Part shown: positions 34,614 through 43,292 of the stretch, one piece after another
Layout: every line of letters starts with the position of its first letter
Numbering within the stretch: position 1 is the first letter of the stretch
NCBI GenBank assembly: GCA_963667505.2
Contig: OY763490.2
Location: forward strand, 2,852,001 to 2,916,000
Direction: 5' to 3'
DNA length: 64,000 bases
Source: Aldehydirespirator sp963667505
GTDB lineage: Bacteria > Actinomycetota > Acidimicrobiia > Acidimicrobiales > Aldehydirespiratoraceae
The notes under the pieces: model-generated
Seen by the model: the letters and a program-made list of their open reading frames with translations, nothing else
Database searches by the model: none
Told to the model about the DNA's origin: nothing
Position numbers and translations under genes: made by a program

Positions 34614-36526
34614 CGGCTCACCCCCACGAGGCTCCGGCGGCGGGCTCGCCGCTCTTGCTCGGTGGCCGGATCGGGCACCGGCTGGGCGGCGAGCAGCTCC
34701 CGGGTGTGGTCGTGGACGGGATCGGCGAAGAGGTCCTCGGTGCTCGCAAGCTCGACCAGACGGCCACGGTGCATGACCCCTATTCGATCACACAGGTAGC
34801 GGACCAGTGACAGATCGTGGGCGATGAAGACCATGGTGAGACCGAACTCCTGTCGCAAGTCGGCCAGCAGGTTCAGAATCGACGACCGCACCGAGACGTC
34901 GAGAGCGGAGACGGGCTCGTCGCACACGAGAAGCGATGGCCGGGCGGTGAGAGCCCGGGCGATGGCGATGCGCTGGCGCTGCCCGCCCGAGAACTCGTGG
35001 GGGAACCGGCTCAGCGAGTCCGGCGGGAGCTGCACGAGCTCGATCAGATCCCGTAGCGCGGGCTCGTCGTGACCGGGCGTCCCCCACAGGCCGTGGATGC
35101 GCAGGGGCTCGGCAAGGATGCGGCCGACGCGCATCCTGGGGTCGAGCGACGACGCCGGGTCCTGGAAGATCATCTGCATCCGGAGCCGCAGCCGGCGCAG
35201 TTGCCGCGCCCCGAGGCCGCTTAGGTCTTGGCCGTCGAAGCGGACCGTCCCGCTGCTCGGCTCGATCAGACGGAGCATGCAGCGGGCCAGCGTCGATTTG
35301 CCGCTGCCCGACTCGCCGACAATGCCGAGCACCTCGCCTCGCCGCAGCTCCAACGAGACTTCGTCCACCGCGGTTATCAGGTCGTGGCCCACGAGGCCCT
35401 CACCCTTGATCTTGAACGTCTTGGAGAGGCGCTCGACCTCGACCAGCATCCCGTCTCCCGTCCCGTCGCCCGTGGCGGCGCCGGCCGCGGCGGCCGAGGC
35501 GGGCGCAGGGGCGAGCGATGCCAGGTCGATCTCGTCCACCCGCGCGCAGGCCGTGGCCCGGGACCCGTCGGCCGGGTGGTCGAGCGTGACGAACGGAGGG
35601 GGCTCGGCGGTGCACACAGGGTCTGTGGAGAAAGGGCACCGCGGGTTGAAGCCGCAGCCATCGGGACGGGCTGCGGGCTCCGGCGGAGACCCGGCGATGG
35701 CCACCAGGCGCTCCTCGGTCCGGTCCAGCGGAGGGATCGAGCGCAGCAGCAGCCCGGTGTAGGGGTGGCGGGGGTCGGCGTACAGGTCGCGGGTCGGAGC
35801 CCGCTCGACGAGGCGGCCGCCGTACATCACCAGGACGCGGTGGGTGAAGCCGGCGATGATGCTCAGATCATGGGTGATTAGCAGCACGGCCAGGTCGCGG
35901 GCCTCGCCCAGTTCGTGGAGCAGGTCGAGCACCTCGGCCTGGATGGTCACGTCGAGCGCGGTGGTCGGCTCGTCCGCGATCAGCAGGTCGGGGTCGCCGG
36001 CCAAAGCGATGGCGATCATCACCCGCTGGCGCATCCCGCCCGACAGCTCGTGGGGGTAGGAGTCCATGAGACGCTCCGGCCGGGGCAGATGCACCTGGTC
36101 GAGCAGGTCCACGGCGATGTCGCGCATCTGCCGCTTGTCGAGGCCGGGGCGGTGAAGCTCCAGCGCTTCGACGACCTGGCGCCCTGTCTTCAGGACCGGG
36201 TTCAGAGAGGAGAGCGGATCCTGGAAGATCATGGCGATCCGGCCGCCTCGGATCCAGCGCATCTCCCGCTCGCTCTTGGCCAGCAGATCCTCGCCGCCCA
36301 ACGAGATCGACGTCCGGGGCCCGTGCTCCCCGCCGATCCGGGGGATCAGACCCATGACCGACAGAGCGGTGAGGCTCTTGCCGCTGCCGGACTCGCCGAC
36401 GAGCCCGACCCGCTCGCCGGCGCGGATGTCGAAGCCGACGTCGGTGACCGGCACGACCGGCTCGGCGTCATGGCGGCGCTGGAAGGCGACCCGCAGATCG
36501 CGGACCTCCAGCAGAGCCGCGCTCAC
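34610..36526 (-). CDS. Oligopeptide-type ABC transporter ATPase, DppD-DppF fusion
   Basis: A 638-residue protein with two complete ABC domains joined by an Ala/Gly-rich linker. Domain 1 has Walker A GESGSGKS, signature LSGGMRQR and the Cys-rich CGFNPRCPF tail typical of DppD. Domain 2 has GESGSGKST and FSGGQRQR as in DppF. The two are normally separate genes. GTG 36526 is chosen because it overlaps the stop of a mini-ORF as GTGA and gives the usual N-terminus (SAALLEVRDLRVAF); ATG 36571 is an alternative. Confidence 0.9.
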   Translation of the reverse strand: MSAALLEVRDLRVAFQRRHDAEPVVPVTDVGFDIRAGERVGLVGESGSGKSLTALSVMGLIPRIGGEHGPRTSISLGGEDLLAKSEREMRWIRGGRIAMIFQDPLSSLNPVLKTGRQVVEALELHRPGLDKRQMRDIAVDLLDQVHLPRPERLMDSYPHELSGGMRQRVMIAIALAGDPDLLIADEPTTALDVTIQAEVLDLLHELGEARDLAVLLITHDLSIIAGFTHRVLVMYGGRLVERAPTRDLYADPRHPYTGLLLRSIPPLDRTEERLVAIAGSPPEPAARPDGCGFNPRCPFSTDPVCTAEPPPFVTLDHPADGSRATACARVDEIDLASLAPAPASAAAAGAATGDGTGDGMLVEVERLSKTFKIKGEGLVGHDLITAVDEVSLELRRGEVLGIVGESGSGKSTLARCMLRLIEPSSGTVRFDGQDLSGLGARQLRRLRLRMQMIFQDPASSLDPRMRVGRILAEPLRIHGLWGTPGHDEPALRDLIELVQLPPDSLSRFPHEFSGGQRQRIAIARALTARPSLLVCDEPVSALDVSVRSSILNLLADLRQEFGLTMVFIAHDLSLVRYLCDRIGVMHRGRLVELASTEDLFADPVHDHTRELLAAQPVPDPATEQERRARRRSLVGVSR

Positions 36527-36597
36527 AGCGCGGTCCGGACGGTGAGCGGATCGAGCCGTGGGCCGCGCCATGTCCCCGGCCGGGCCCCGACGCTCAC
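36523..36597 (-). other. Overlapping 24-codon mini-ORF at the DppC/ATPase junction
   Basis: GTG 36597 overlaps the permease stop (GTGA). The mini-ORF ends at TGA 36525-36523, which overlaps GTG 36526 of the ATPase gene. Its last residues, DPLTVRTAL, copy the permease end DPLTVRTAS. The stop-to-stop offset is 71 bp. Confidence 0.6.
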
Positions 36598-37451
36598 GAC
36601 GCGGTCCGGACGGTGAGCGGATCGGTGACCCGGTGCAGCCAGCTGCCGACGAGGTTCGTGCTGAGCACGCCGAGCAGCAGGAAGAGGCCCGAGAAGGTCG
36701 AGATCCACCAGCTCGTCGAGAGGTACTCGCGGCCCGACGACAAGATGGCGCCCAGCGAGATCTGGGGCGGCTGCACACCGAACCCGATGAAGCTCAGGCT
36801 GGCCTCGGCCAGCATCAGCGCGGCGAACGTGACCGCCATCAGCGACATGGCCGCGGCAGCCACGTTGGGGAGCACATGCACGAACAGGATCCGCGGCGTC
36901 GACGCGCCCAGCCCGGTGGTGGCGGTTACCAGCTCGCTCGTGCGCAGCGTCAGCACCGCGCCCCTCACGACCCGGGCGTACAGCATCCACGAGATCAGGC
37001 CCAAGACGATGACCAGCCCGACTATGCCCCGCTCTAGCACCCGCACCAGCACCATCACCAGCAGGATCCCGGGGAAGGCGAGCTCGATGTCGGTCAAGCG
37101 CATCAGCACGGCGTCGACCGCACCGCCGAAGTAGCCGGAGACCAGCCCGATCAGCGTTCCCAACGCAGCGCCCAGCAGCGCGGCCAGCGCCCCGACCGCG
37201 AAAGAGGTCCGCATGCCGTGCATAATCCTCAGAAAGAGGTCCCGGCCCAGCGAGTCGGTGCCGAGCAGGCCCCCCTCGCCGCCGGCCCAGGACGGCCCCT
37301 GGAGCCGCCTGTCCAGCCGGGGCGCGGAGGCGTCCAGGTCCGAGATGAACGGCACGAGCACCGACGAGGCCACCAGGGCGACCGCCACCACGACCGCCGC
37401 GACGATGACGGGGCGCCGCCGCAGCTCGGCCCAGAGCCGGTGGGCGCTCAT
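36594..37451 (-). CDS. Oligopeptide-type ABC permease (DppC-like)
   Basis: A 285-residue membrane protein of the BPD_transp_1 family. LLGTDSLGRDLFLRIMHG after the first membrane segment is a DppC hallmark, and LPNVAAAAMSLMAVTFAALMLAEASLSFIGFG contains the cytoplasmic loop region. ATG 37451 overlaps the stop of the last of four mini-ORFs (ATGA); the longer reading passes through that repeat array. Confidence 0.92.
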   Translation of the reverse strand: MSAHRLWAELRRRPVIVAAVVVAVALVASSVLVPFISDLDASAPRLDRRLQGPSWAGGEGGLLGTDSLGRDLFLRIMHGMRTSFAVGALAALLGAALGTLIGLVSGYFGGAVDAVLMRLTDIELAFPGILLVMVLVRVLERGIVGLVIVLGLISWMLYARVVRGAVLTLRTSELVTATTGLGASTPRILFVHVLPNVAAAAMSLMAVTFAALMLAEASLSFIGFGVQPPQISLGAILSSGREYLSTSWWISTFSGLFLLLGVLSTNLVGSWLHRVTDPLTVRTAS

Positions 37452-37543
37452 CGCCGATCTGCCTGGGCGCTCATCGCCGGTCCGCCTCGACACTCATCGC
37501 CGGTCCGCCCTGACGGTCATCGCCGGTCCGCCTCGACACTCAT
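37448..37543 (-). other. Array of four overlapping 8-codon mini-ORFs between permease genes
   Basis: Between the DppB stop (37540-37542) and the DppC start (37451) a 23-bp unit ending GGCGATGA is repeated four times. Read on the minus strand it gives four mini-ORFs, each with its ATG overlapping the previous stop as ATGA: 37543-37517 (MSVEADRR), 37520-37494 (MTVRADRR), 37497-37471 (MSVEADRR) and 37474-37448 (MSAQADRR). Each copies the DppB C-terminus KADRR. Confidence 0.75.
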
Positions 37544-38481
37544 CGCCGGTCTGCCTTGACGAGGTGGCGAGTGCGGGGGTCCACCGCGAAGTAGAACAGG
37601 TCGGCCAGCAGGTTCAGCACCGCGGTCGCGGTGGCGGCCACCATGACGATGGCCTGAACCAGGAAGATGTCGCCCCTGAACAGGGCGTCGGCGGCCAGGC
37701 GTCCGATGCCGGGCCAGGCGAAGACGATCTCGATGATGATGGCCGTGCCGACGAACACCCGGCCGAGCTCGAACAGCAGCAGGGTCACCACCGGCACGGC
37801 GACGTTCTTGAGGACGTGGCGCCGGGCGACCTGGCCCTCGCTGAGGCCCTTGGCCCTCGCGGCCAGGATGTAGGGCTTGCCGTACTCGGCGGACATGGTG
37901 GCCTGGGTGAGCTGGAAGTTCTGCGAGAAGGGCCGCAGTGCCAGCACCAGGATGGGCAGGATCATCACCTGGGGCTTCGGGTCGTAACCCGCGGTCGGCA
38001 GCCAGGCGATGTTCACCGCGAACACGAGCACGAGCATGATGGCCAGCCAGAACTCGGCGATCGAGATCACCGAGTACGACAGCACGTTGAGTCCGTTGGC
38101 CAGGGCCGAGTCGGACCTCCGGGCCGAGATCGAACCCATGAGCACGCCCAGCAGACCCCCTCCCAGCACCGCGGGGGCCACCAGCATCAACGTGGCGGGA
38201 AGCCGTCCGAAGACATGGCCGAGGGAGTCGCCGCCCAGCCACAGCGAGTCGCCGAAGTCGCCTCGCAGCGCATCCCAGAAGAACCGCCCAAGCTGGGTGA
38301 CGAGGGGGTCGTCGAAGCCGTGCTTGCTGTTGAAGGACTCGATGGCCTCGACCGGCGTGCCGATCGGGAGGCCCAGCGTCGCCGGATCGCCCACGACATG
38401 CAGCGCCAGGAAGGTGATCAGCAGGGCCCCGCCGATCACGATCGCGAACTGGGCGACTCGCCCGAGCAGGTAGCGCCTCAC
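37540..38481 (-). CDS. Oligopeptide-type ABC permease (DppB-like)
   Basis: A 313-residue membrane protein with about six hydrophobic segments. The long extracytoplasmic loop contains GFDDPLVTQLGRF, and the EAA-like loop (AARAKGLSEGQVARRHVLKN) precedes the C-terminal half. GTG 38481 is the start. The binding-protein gene lies 132 bp upstream and the second permease follows after the mini-ORF array. Confidence 0.92.
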   Translation of the reverse strand: MRRYLLGRVAQFAIVIGGALLITFLALHVVGDPATLGLPIGTPVEAIESFNSKHGFDDPLVTQLGRFFWDALRGDFGDSLWLGGDSLGHVFGRLPATLMLVAPAVLGGGLLGVLMGSISARRSDSALANGLNVLSYSVISIAEFWLAIMLVLVFAVNIAWLPTAGYDPKPQVMILPILVLALRPFSQNFQLTQATMSAEYGKPYILAARAKGLSEGQVARRHVLKNVAVPVVTLLLFELGRVFVGTAIIIEIVFAWPGIGRLAADALFRGDIFLVQAIVMVAATATAVLNLLADLFYFAVDPRTRHLVKADRR

Positions 38482-38576
38482 GGGTCGCCGCCCGGGAGCA
38501 GAGGCAGGAGCAGGGGTGCGAGCGGGTGAGTGCGGCTGTGGCGGAACTGGTGGCCCCGCATCAAGCCGGCGTCACG

Positions 38577-38617
38577 TCAGCGCTCGTCACCCCTGCCCGT
38601 CACGAGATGCCCGTCAC
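38577..38617 (-). other. Two overlapping mini-ORFs after the binding-protein gene
   Basis: GTG 38617 overlaps the binding-protein stop and encodes VTGIS-stop. GTG 38603 overlaps that stop and encodes VTGRGDER-stop (to 38577). The unit GTGACGGGCA is duplicated at a 14-bp offset. About 95 bp then remain before the DppB start, so coupling is not continuous here. Confidence 0.4.
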
Positions 38618-40497
38618 CCTGTTCTTGAGACCGAGGTCCAGTGGATGCGGGGGTCGGCCCTCTCAGGGATGCTGATGCCGTCGACATGGCCGACGATTCC
38701 CCGCTCCTTGTACAGGACCACGAAGCCGTGGGTGTCGCACACGCCCTCGGTCGCCGCGGCGAACAGCTCGGTCCGCTTGGCCGGGTCGACTTCGCCCATG
38801 GCATCGAGCACGGTCTGGCCGAGGCCCGGGTAGTTGCTGTAGTTGATCATCTCCAGCCGGCCCTCCTCCTTGACGAACAGGTTCCAAGCAGGAGTGACGC
38901 TCGGCGTCACATTGCCGGCCCGCACGAAGAACATCTCGGCCCGGCTCTCGCGGGGCTCGAAGAGGCTGTCAAGCCATTCCTGGTAGGGCGACAGCACGAG
39001 GTCGACGTCCAGGCCGACGGCTCCGAGCTGATCGACTACGACCTCGGCGATGTCTTCGCCGCCGGTGTAGCGGGCGGTGGGAACCGCGAAGCTGAGCGTC
39101 CCGCCGACTGCGCCGGCCTCCTCTATGAGCTGCCGGGCCCGGTCGGGGTCGTGTCCTTGGTCGGCGAGGTCCGGGTTGTAGCCCGCGTTGCCGGGAATGC
39201 CCAGCTGGCACTGGCCGCTGAGGGAGGTGTCCGCGCCGATGATCGCGGTCCGGATGCCCTCCTGGTCGACCGCCAGCACGATGGCCTCACGGACCCGCGG
39301 ATCCTGGGTGATGCCGTTGTAGCCGTTCAGCCACAGCATCATCGTGCCGCTGGGGGCGTTGTAGGCGACGCCGGGGACCTCGCCGATGAGGTCGGCGGGA
39401 ATGCCCAGCGCAACCTCGAACTCGTTGCCGGCGGCCAGGCCGGCGACCCGGGACGAGACCTCGGGCCGGGTGAGGCCGGTGACGGTGTCGGGCCCCGCGG
39501 GAGACCCGCCCCAGTAGTCGGCGTTCTTGGTGATGACGACCTTGTCGGCCGACCTCGACGTGAAGGTGTAGGGGCCGGTGCCGATCGGGTTGTCGTTCTG
39601 CGCGTTGGGGTAAGACGCGGTGTAGGCGGGCGGGACCATCTGGGCCGAGGTCAGCGCCGCGAGGAAGTCCGGCGACGGCTGGGCCGTCATCACGTCGACG
39701 GTGTGCTCGTCGACGACTGTTGCCGTCGCGTAGTCCGAGAAGTAGTTGGAGATGAGCGACCCGAACTCCTCGCCGGAGATCCGGTCGAGGCTGAACTTCA
39801 CAGCCTCGGCGTTGAACGGCTCGCCGTTGTGGAACGTGATGCCCTCGCGCAGCTTGAAGCGCCAAGTGACCTGATCGTCCATGAGCTCGTAGGACTCGGC
39901 GAGCTCTCCGATGACAGCCCCGCTGTCGTCGGAGGTGACGAGCCCCTCGGTCACGTTGCCCCACAGCATGACGGTGTTCCAGACGGCGTTGCTCCGCTGC
40001 GGGTCCATGTCCTGGATCTCGGGGCCGATGGCGACCCTGATGTCGAAGGTGTCCGATTCGGGCTCGGCCGTCTCGGCAGCCGCGGCTGCCTCCTCGGCCG
40101 CGGCCGCCGCGGCCTCGGCTTCTTCTCTGGCAGCCGCCGCGTCGGCCTCAGCCGCGTCGAGGGCCGCCTCGAGCTCGGCCATCGCCGCGGGGTCCACGGC
40201 GCCCTCTGCCTCGGCCATGGCAGCTTCGAGAGCCGCCTCGGCGTCAGCCGCCCTCGCGGCGGCCGCGTCGGCGTCGGCCGCGGCCGCGTCGGCGGCAGCC
40301 TCGGCCGCGGCCGCGTCGGCCTGAGCCTGTTGGAGCGCGGCGGCATCGGCCGCGCTGGTGTCCGGAGCGGCTTCGTCGTCGCCGCAGCCCGCGGCGACGA
40401 GGCCTAAGACCAGCAGTACGGCTAGCGGCAGGCGCCACGGTCGTAGCGCCTTCCCCGAGACCTTCTTGACTGAGGTCTCCCTGTCGACAGATCGCAC
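38614..40497 (-). CDS. Oligopeptide-type substrate-binding lipoprotein with Ala-rich coiled-coil stalk
   Basis: A 627-residue SBP_bac_5-family lipoprotein. The signal peptide ends in GLVAAGC. Residues ~40-150 are an extremely Ala-rich, Glu/Asp-punctuated segment (repeats such as ADAAAAEAAADAAAADAD) predicted as helix/coiled coil. The DppA-like domain follows (RVAIGPEIQDMDPQRS, FKLREGITFHNGEPF, NPIGTGPYTF). GTG 40497 was chosen for GGGGG seven bases upstream. The helical stalk would hold the binding domain away from the membrane. Permeases and fused ATPase follow. Confidence 0.92.
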   Translation of the reverse strand: MRSVDRETSVKKVSGKALRPWRLPLAVLLVLGLVAAGCGDDEAAPDTSAADAAALQQAQADAAAAEAAADAAAADADAAAARAADAEAALEAAMAEAEGAVDPAAMAELEAALDAAEADAAAAREEAEAAAAAAEEAAAAAETAEPESDTFDIRVAIGPEIQDMDPQRSNAVWNTVMLWGNVTEGLVTSDDSGAVIGELAESYELMDDQVTWRFKLREGITFHNGEPFNAEAVKFSLDRISGEEFGSLISNYFSDYATATVVDEHTVDVMTAQPSPDFLAALTSAQMVPPAYTASYPNAQNDNPIGTGPYTFTSRSADKVVITKNADYWGGSPAGPDTVTGLTRPEVSSRVAGLAAGNEFEVALGIPADLIGEVPGVAYNAPSGTMMLWLNGYNGITQDPRVREAIVLAVDQEGIRTAIIGADTSLSGQCQLGIPGNAGYNPDLADQGHDPDRARQLIEEAGAVGGTLSFAVPTARYTGGEDIAEVVVDQLGAVGLDVDLVLSPYQEWLDSLFEPRESRAEMFFVRAGNVTPSVTPAWNLFVKEEGRLEMINYSNYPGLGQTVLDAMGEVDPAKRTELFAAATEGVCDTHGFVVLYKERGIVGHVDGISIPERADPRIHWTSVSRTG

Positions 40498-40636
40498 GTC
40501 ATATCCCCCTTTGTGGACCACGGTGCCCGTGTCGCCACAACCTCAGCGGCGATCACGTCAGCACAATATGCGCGGGATCATATTTCGGCAAGGCCCCGAG
40601 GGGCGGGCCAGAGGAACCGGGAGGCTCCGGTCGCCT

Positions 40637-41821
40637 CTAGCCGTCGGCGAGGGCGGCAGACGCGAAGATCGAGCCCAGCTCAGCGTCCTCAGCGCCGATG
40701 AGGCGCTCGACCCAACTGTGGAACCGGTGCCCCCCACCCTCGTTGCGGCCGAACACGAACCACTCCTTGGCGCCGGTCGCGACCGTGGCCTGGATCCCCG
40801 AGCAGGTGGTGTAGTCCTCCTCCCGAACGACCTTCTCGAGCAGATCGGCATGCTCGGCGGCCTTGGCTGCGGCTGCCTCGTCGGGCGGCTCCGCCAGGAA
40901 GTAGGACTGCACGGTGACCGACCGATCGGGGGCGGGGCCGGGGAACAGCTGCGACAGCAGGACCGACTGGCCGTGGTAGATCGCCATTGAGACGTTCGGG
41001 AACATCGTCCAGACACCGCCGACGGTGGCGTCGATGTCCCAATCGTCGGGGGAGTCGCCCAGCTCCAGGAGCGACGGGTCTGGCCTGGACATTCGCTGGT
41101 GCGGCCCGAACACGTGGTAGATGGCCTTGTTGCTCGCGTCGGGACCGAAGGTGTTCTGGTGGAGGATGGGCAGGTGGTAGTAGTCGAGGTAGCCGTCGTA
41201 GGCCAGCTTCCAGTTGGGCCCCTCGATCTCGCGGCGCGAGAACAGGTGCCAGTCGGCGAAGTTGAAGTGCGCGAGCACCTCGTCGTAGCCGGCCAGGAAG
41301 TCATCGAGGTGGAGCTCGGCGCCGGGGGTCAACCCGACGAAGACCATGCCGGCGCGCTCGCCGGCCGGAAGCGGCGTCAGCCCGAGATCCTCGGTGTCGA
41401 CCGGGCCGAACTCGCTGCGGTTGGTGATGCCGACCAAACGGCCGCCGGTGTCGTAGGCCCAGCCGTGGTAGGGGCACGAGAACCCGCGAGCGGTGCCGCA
41501 GCCGTCGGCCACCACTATCGCGCCGCGGTGGCTGCACATGTTGACGAACGCCTTGATCTCGCCGTCGCGGGCGCGGGTGACCAGGATGGGCACGCCCGCG
41601 GCTCGCATCGCCTTGTAGGAGTCCGGCTCGCGCAGCTCGCTGCCGAGGGCCACCATCAGCGGGACGCGCTTGAAGATCCTGTCGATCTCGAGCTGCCACC
41701 GCCCGGGATCGGAGTAGTTCGTCGAAGGCACGCGGAAGGGGGCCGGCTCCTGGTCGCCGAGGTTCGCTCTGGTGTGGGCGATGTTGCGCTGGGCCATGGC
41801 CACAAGCTGTGCTCTGCTCAT
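40637..41821 (-). CDS. Rieske non-haem iron oxygenase, large subunit
   Basis: A 394-residue oxygenase with Rieske motifs CSHRGAIV and CPYHGWAY and the catalytic iron site DYYHLPILHQ (His-x4-His). It belongs to a different branch from the paired oxygenases at 24224 and 45507. ATG 41821 has GGAGG five bases upstream; longer frames run through the acyl-CoA dehydrogenase gene. It lies 98 bp after that gene on the same strand. Confidence 0.92.
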   Translation of the reverse strand: MSRAQLVAMAQRNIAHTRANLGDQEPAPFRVPSTNYSDPGRWQLEIDRIFKRVPLMVALGSELREPDSYKAMRAAGVPILVTRARDGEIKAFVNMCSHRGAIVVADGCGTARGFSCPYHGWAYDTGGRLVGITNRSEFGPVDTEDLGLTPLPAGERAGMVFVGLTPGAELHLDDFLAGYDEVLAHFNFADWHLFSRREIEGPNWKLAYDGYLDYYHLPILHQNTFGPDASNKAIYHVFGPHQRMSRPDPSLLELGDSPDDWDIDATVGGVWTMFPNVSMAIYHGQSVLLSQLFPGPAPDRSVTVQSYFLAEPPDEAAAAKAAEHADLLEKVVREEDYTTCSGIQATVATGAKEWFVFGRNEGGGHRFHSWVERLIGAEDAELGSIFASAALADG

Positions 41822-41859
41822 TGGGACCTCCCCGGGTCCAGCCGCCCGCAATAATAGAG

Positions 41860-41872
41860 CGGTCAGCAAATT
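41860..41872. promoter_or_regulatory. Shared promoter-proximal element, copy 2 (CGGTCAGCAAATT)
   Basis: The second copy of the element seen at 23906-23917, located 39-51 bp upstream of the Rieske start at 41821. GCAAT (41848-41852) and ATTGC (41870-41874) form an inverted repeat around it. Confidence 0.3.
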
Positions 41873-41919
41873 GCTTCTCACCGGACCCGCCGGCGCCCGT
41901 CGCGAAGTCGGCGACCGCG

Positions 41920-43188
41920 TCAGCGGGGAACGTCCTTCCAGGGCAGATCGCGGTCGACGCGGGGCTCGCGGGGCAGTCCCAGCACCCGCTCGCCGATGAT
42001 GTTGCGCTGGATCTCGTCGGATCCGCCCGCGACGCGGTATCCGGGCGCGCCCAGCACGTGCTCGCCCCACTCGTAGGTTCCCCACTCCCCGGTGTCGGCC
42101 ACCAGCCGCGGGCCGAGCACCAGCGAGACCACCTCCGACATCAGCCTCATCCCCTCGGTCCAGAAGATCTTGCTCAACGAACCCTCCGGCCCAGGCCGGC
42201 CGCGGCGGGCCAGATCGGCAGCCCGGCGGTTGAGCATGTGCTCGACCCGCCGGTGGACGTACATGCGCGTCAGCGCCTCCCGGACCACCGGGTCGCCGGT
42301 GGCGCCCACCTGTCGGGCCGTGCCCAGAAGCTGCTCCCACGACGCGCCGCTCGCGCCCGAGGGGTCGCCGGAGGAGCGGTCGCGCTCGTAGCCGAGCGTC
42401 GTCAGCGCGACCTTCCAGCCGTCGCCTTCGGCGCCGATGCGAAGGTCGTCTCCGATCCGGGCGTCGCCGATGAACACCTCGTTGAACGAGGTGCCGCCGC
42501 TCATCTGCCTGATGGGGCGGACCTCCACGCCGGGATGGTCGAGCGGGAGCATGAAGGCGGTCATGCCGTTGTGCTTGACCGCGTCGGGGTCCGAGCGGGC
42601 GATGAGCAGCCCCCAGTCCGCGAACTGGGCGCCGGAGCTCCACACCTTCTGGCCGTTGACGATCCACTGGTCGCCGTCGCGGACGGCGCGACACGCCAGT
42701 CCGGCCAGATCGGAGCCTGCGCCAGGCTCGCTGAAGAGCTGGCAGCACAAGACCTCGGTCGCCAGCAGCGGCCCTACGAAGCGGGCCTTCTGCTCGGCGG
42801 TGCCGAAATGGGCGATGGTCGGAGCGATGAGCCTCTTCGTCACCGCGAACAACTCGTGACTCGGAGGCGGCCCGTAGTCGTGCTCGAGCCGGTTGAACGC
42901 CACCGAATGGGCTCTCGTCAGCCCGAGCCCGCCGAACTCGGCGGGCCAATCCACAGCGTGATAGCCGCACTGCTGCTTGCGGGCGTTCCACGCGACCAGA
43001 TCGTCGAGGACCTGCCTCTCCTCATCGAAGCTGAGGTTGTGGAACACTGCGACGCTGAAGTCGCCCTCGCCCCAGACCCGCGGCTGCTCGCTCTGTCGGG
43101 ATGGCCGGTGCGAGGCGTTCCGGTCGAGCCATGCCCGAGCCTGCTCGACGAACCCTTCGAGGTCGGTCTCGCTGGGAGCAGTGTTCAC
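41920..43188 (-). CDS. Acyl-CoA dehydrogenase family protein (paralogue B)
   Basis: A 422-residue paralogue of the 30689-31957 product, collinear throughout (LFSEPGAGSDLAGL, WIVNGQKVWSSGAQF, GGSDEIQRNIIGERVLGLP). GTG 43188 is the start. Here the gene precedes a Rieske oxygenase rather than following a VOC protein, so the duplicated enzyme serves two different gene sets. Confidence 0.92.
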   Translation of the reverse strand: MNTAPSETDLEGFVEQARAWLDRNASHRPSRQSEQPRVWGEGDFSVAVFHNLSFDEERQVLDDLVAWNARKQQCGYHAVDWPAEFGGLGLTRAHSVAFNRLEHDYGPPPSHELFAVTKRLIAPTIAHFGTAEQKARFVGPLLATEVLCCQLFSEPGAGSDLAGLACRAVRDGDQWIVNGQKVWSSGAQFADWGLLIARSDPDAVKHNGMTAFMLPLDHPGVEVRPIRQMSGGTSFNEVFIGDARIGDDLRIGAEGDGWKVALTTLGYERDRSSGDPSGASGASWEQLLGTARQVGATGDPVVREALTRMYVHRRVEHMLNRRAADLARRGRPGPEGSLSKIFWTEGMRLMSEVVSLVLGPRLVADTGEWGTYEWGEHVLGAPGYRVAGGSDEIQRNIIGERVLGLPREPRVDRDLPWKDVPR

Positions 43189-43292
43189 GGGCCCGAACCC
43201 TATTGCCGCGCCTCACCGTCGGGCAGATCGCCCCTATAGGGTCGGCCGGCAGTCGTGCGTCTCGTCACGACCTCTCCGACCACGGTGACCCT

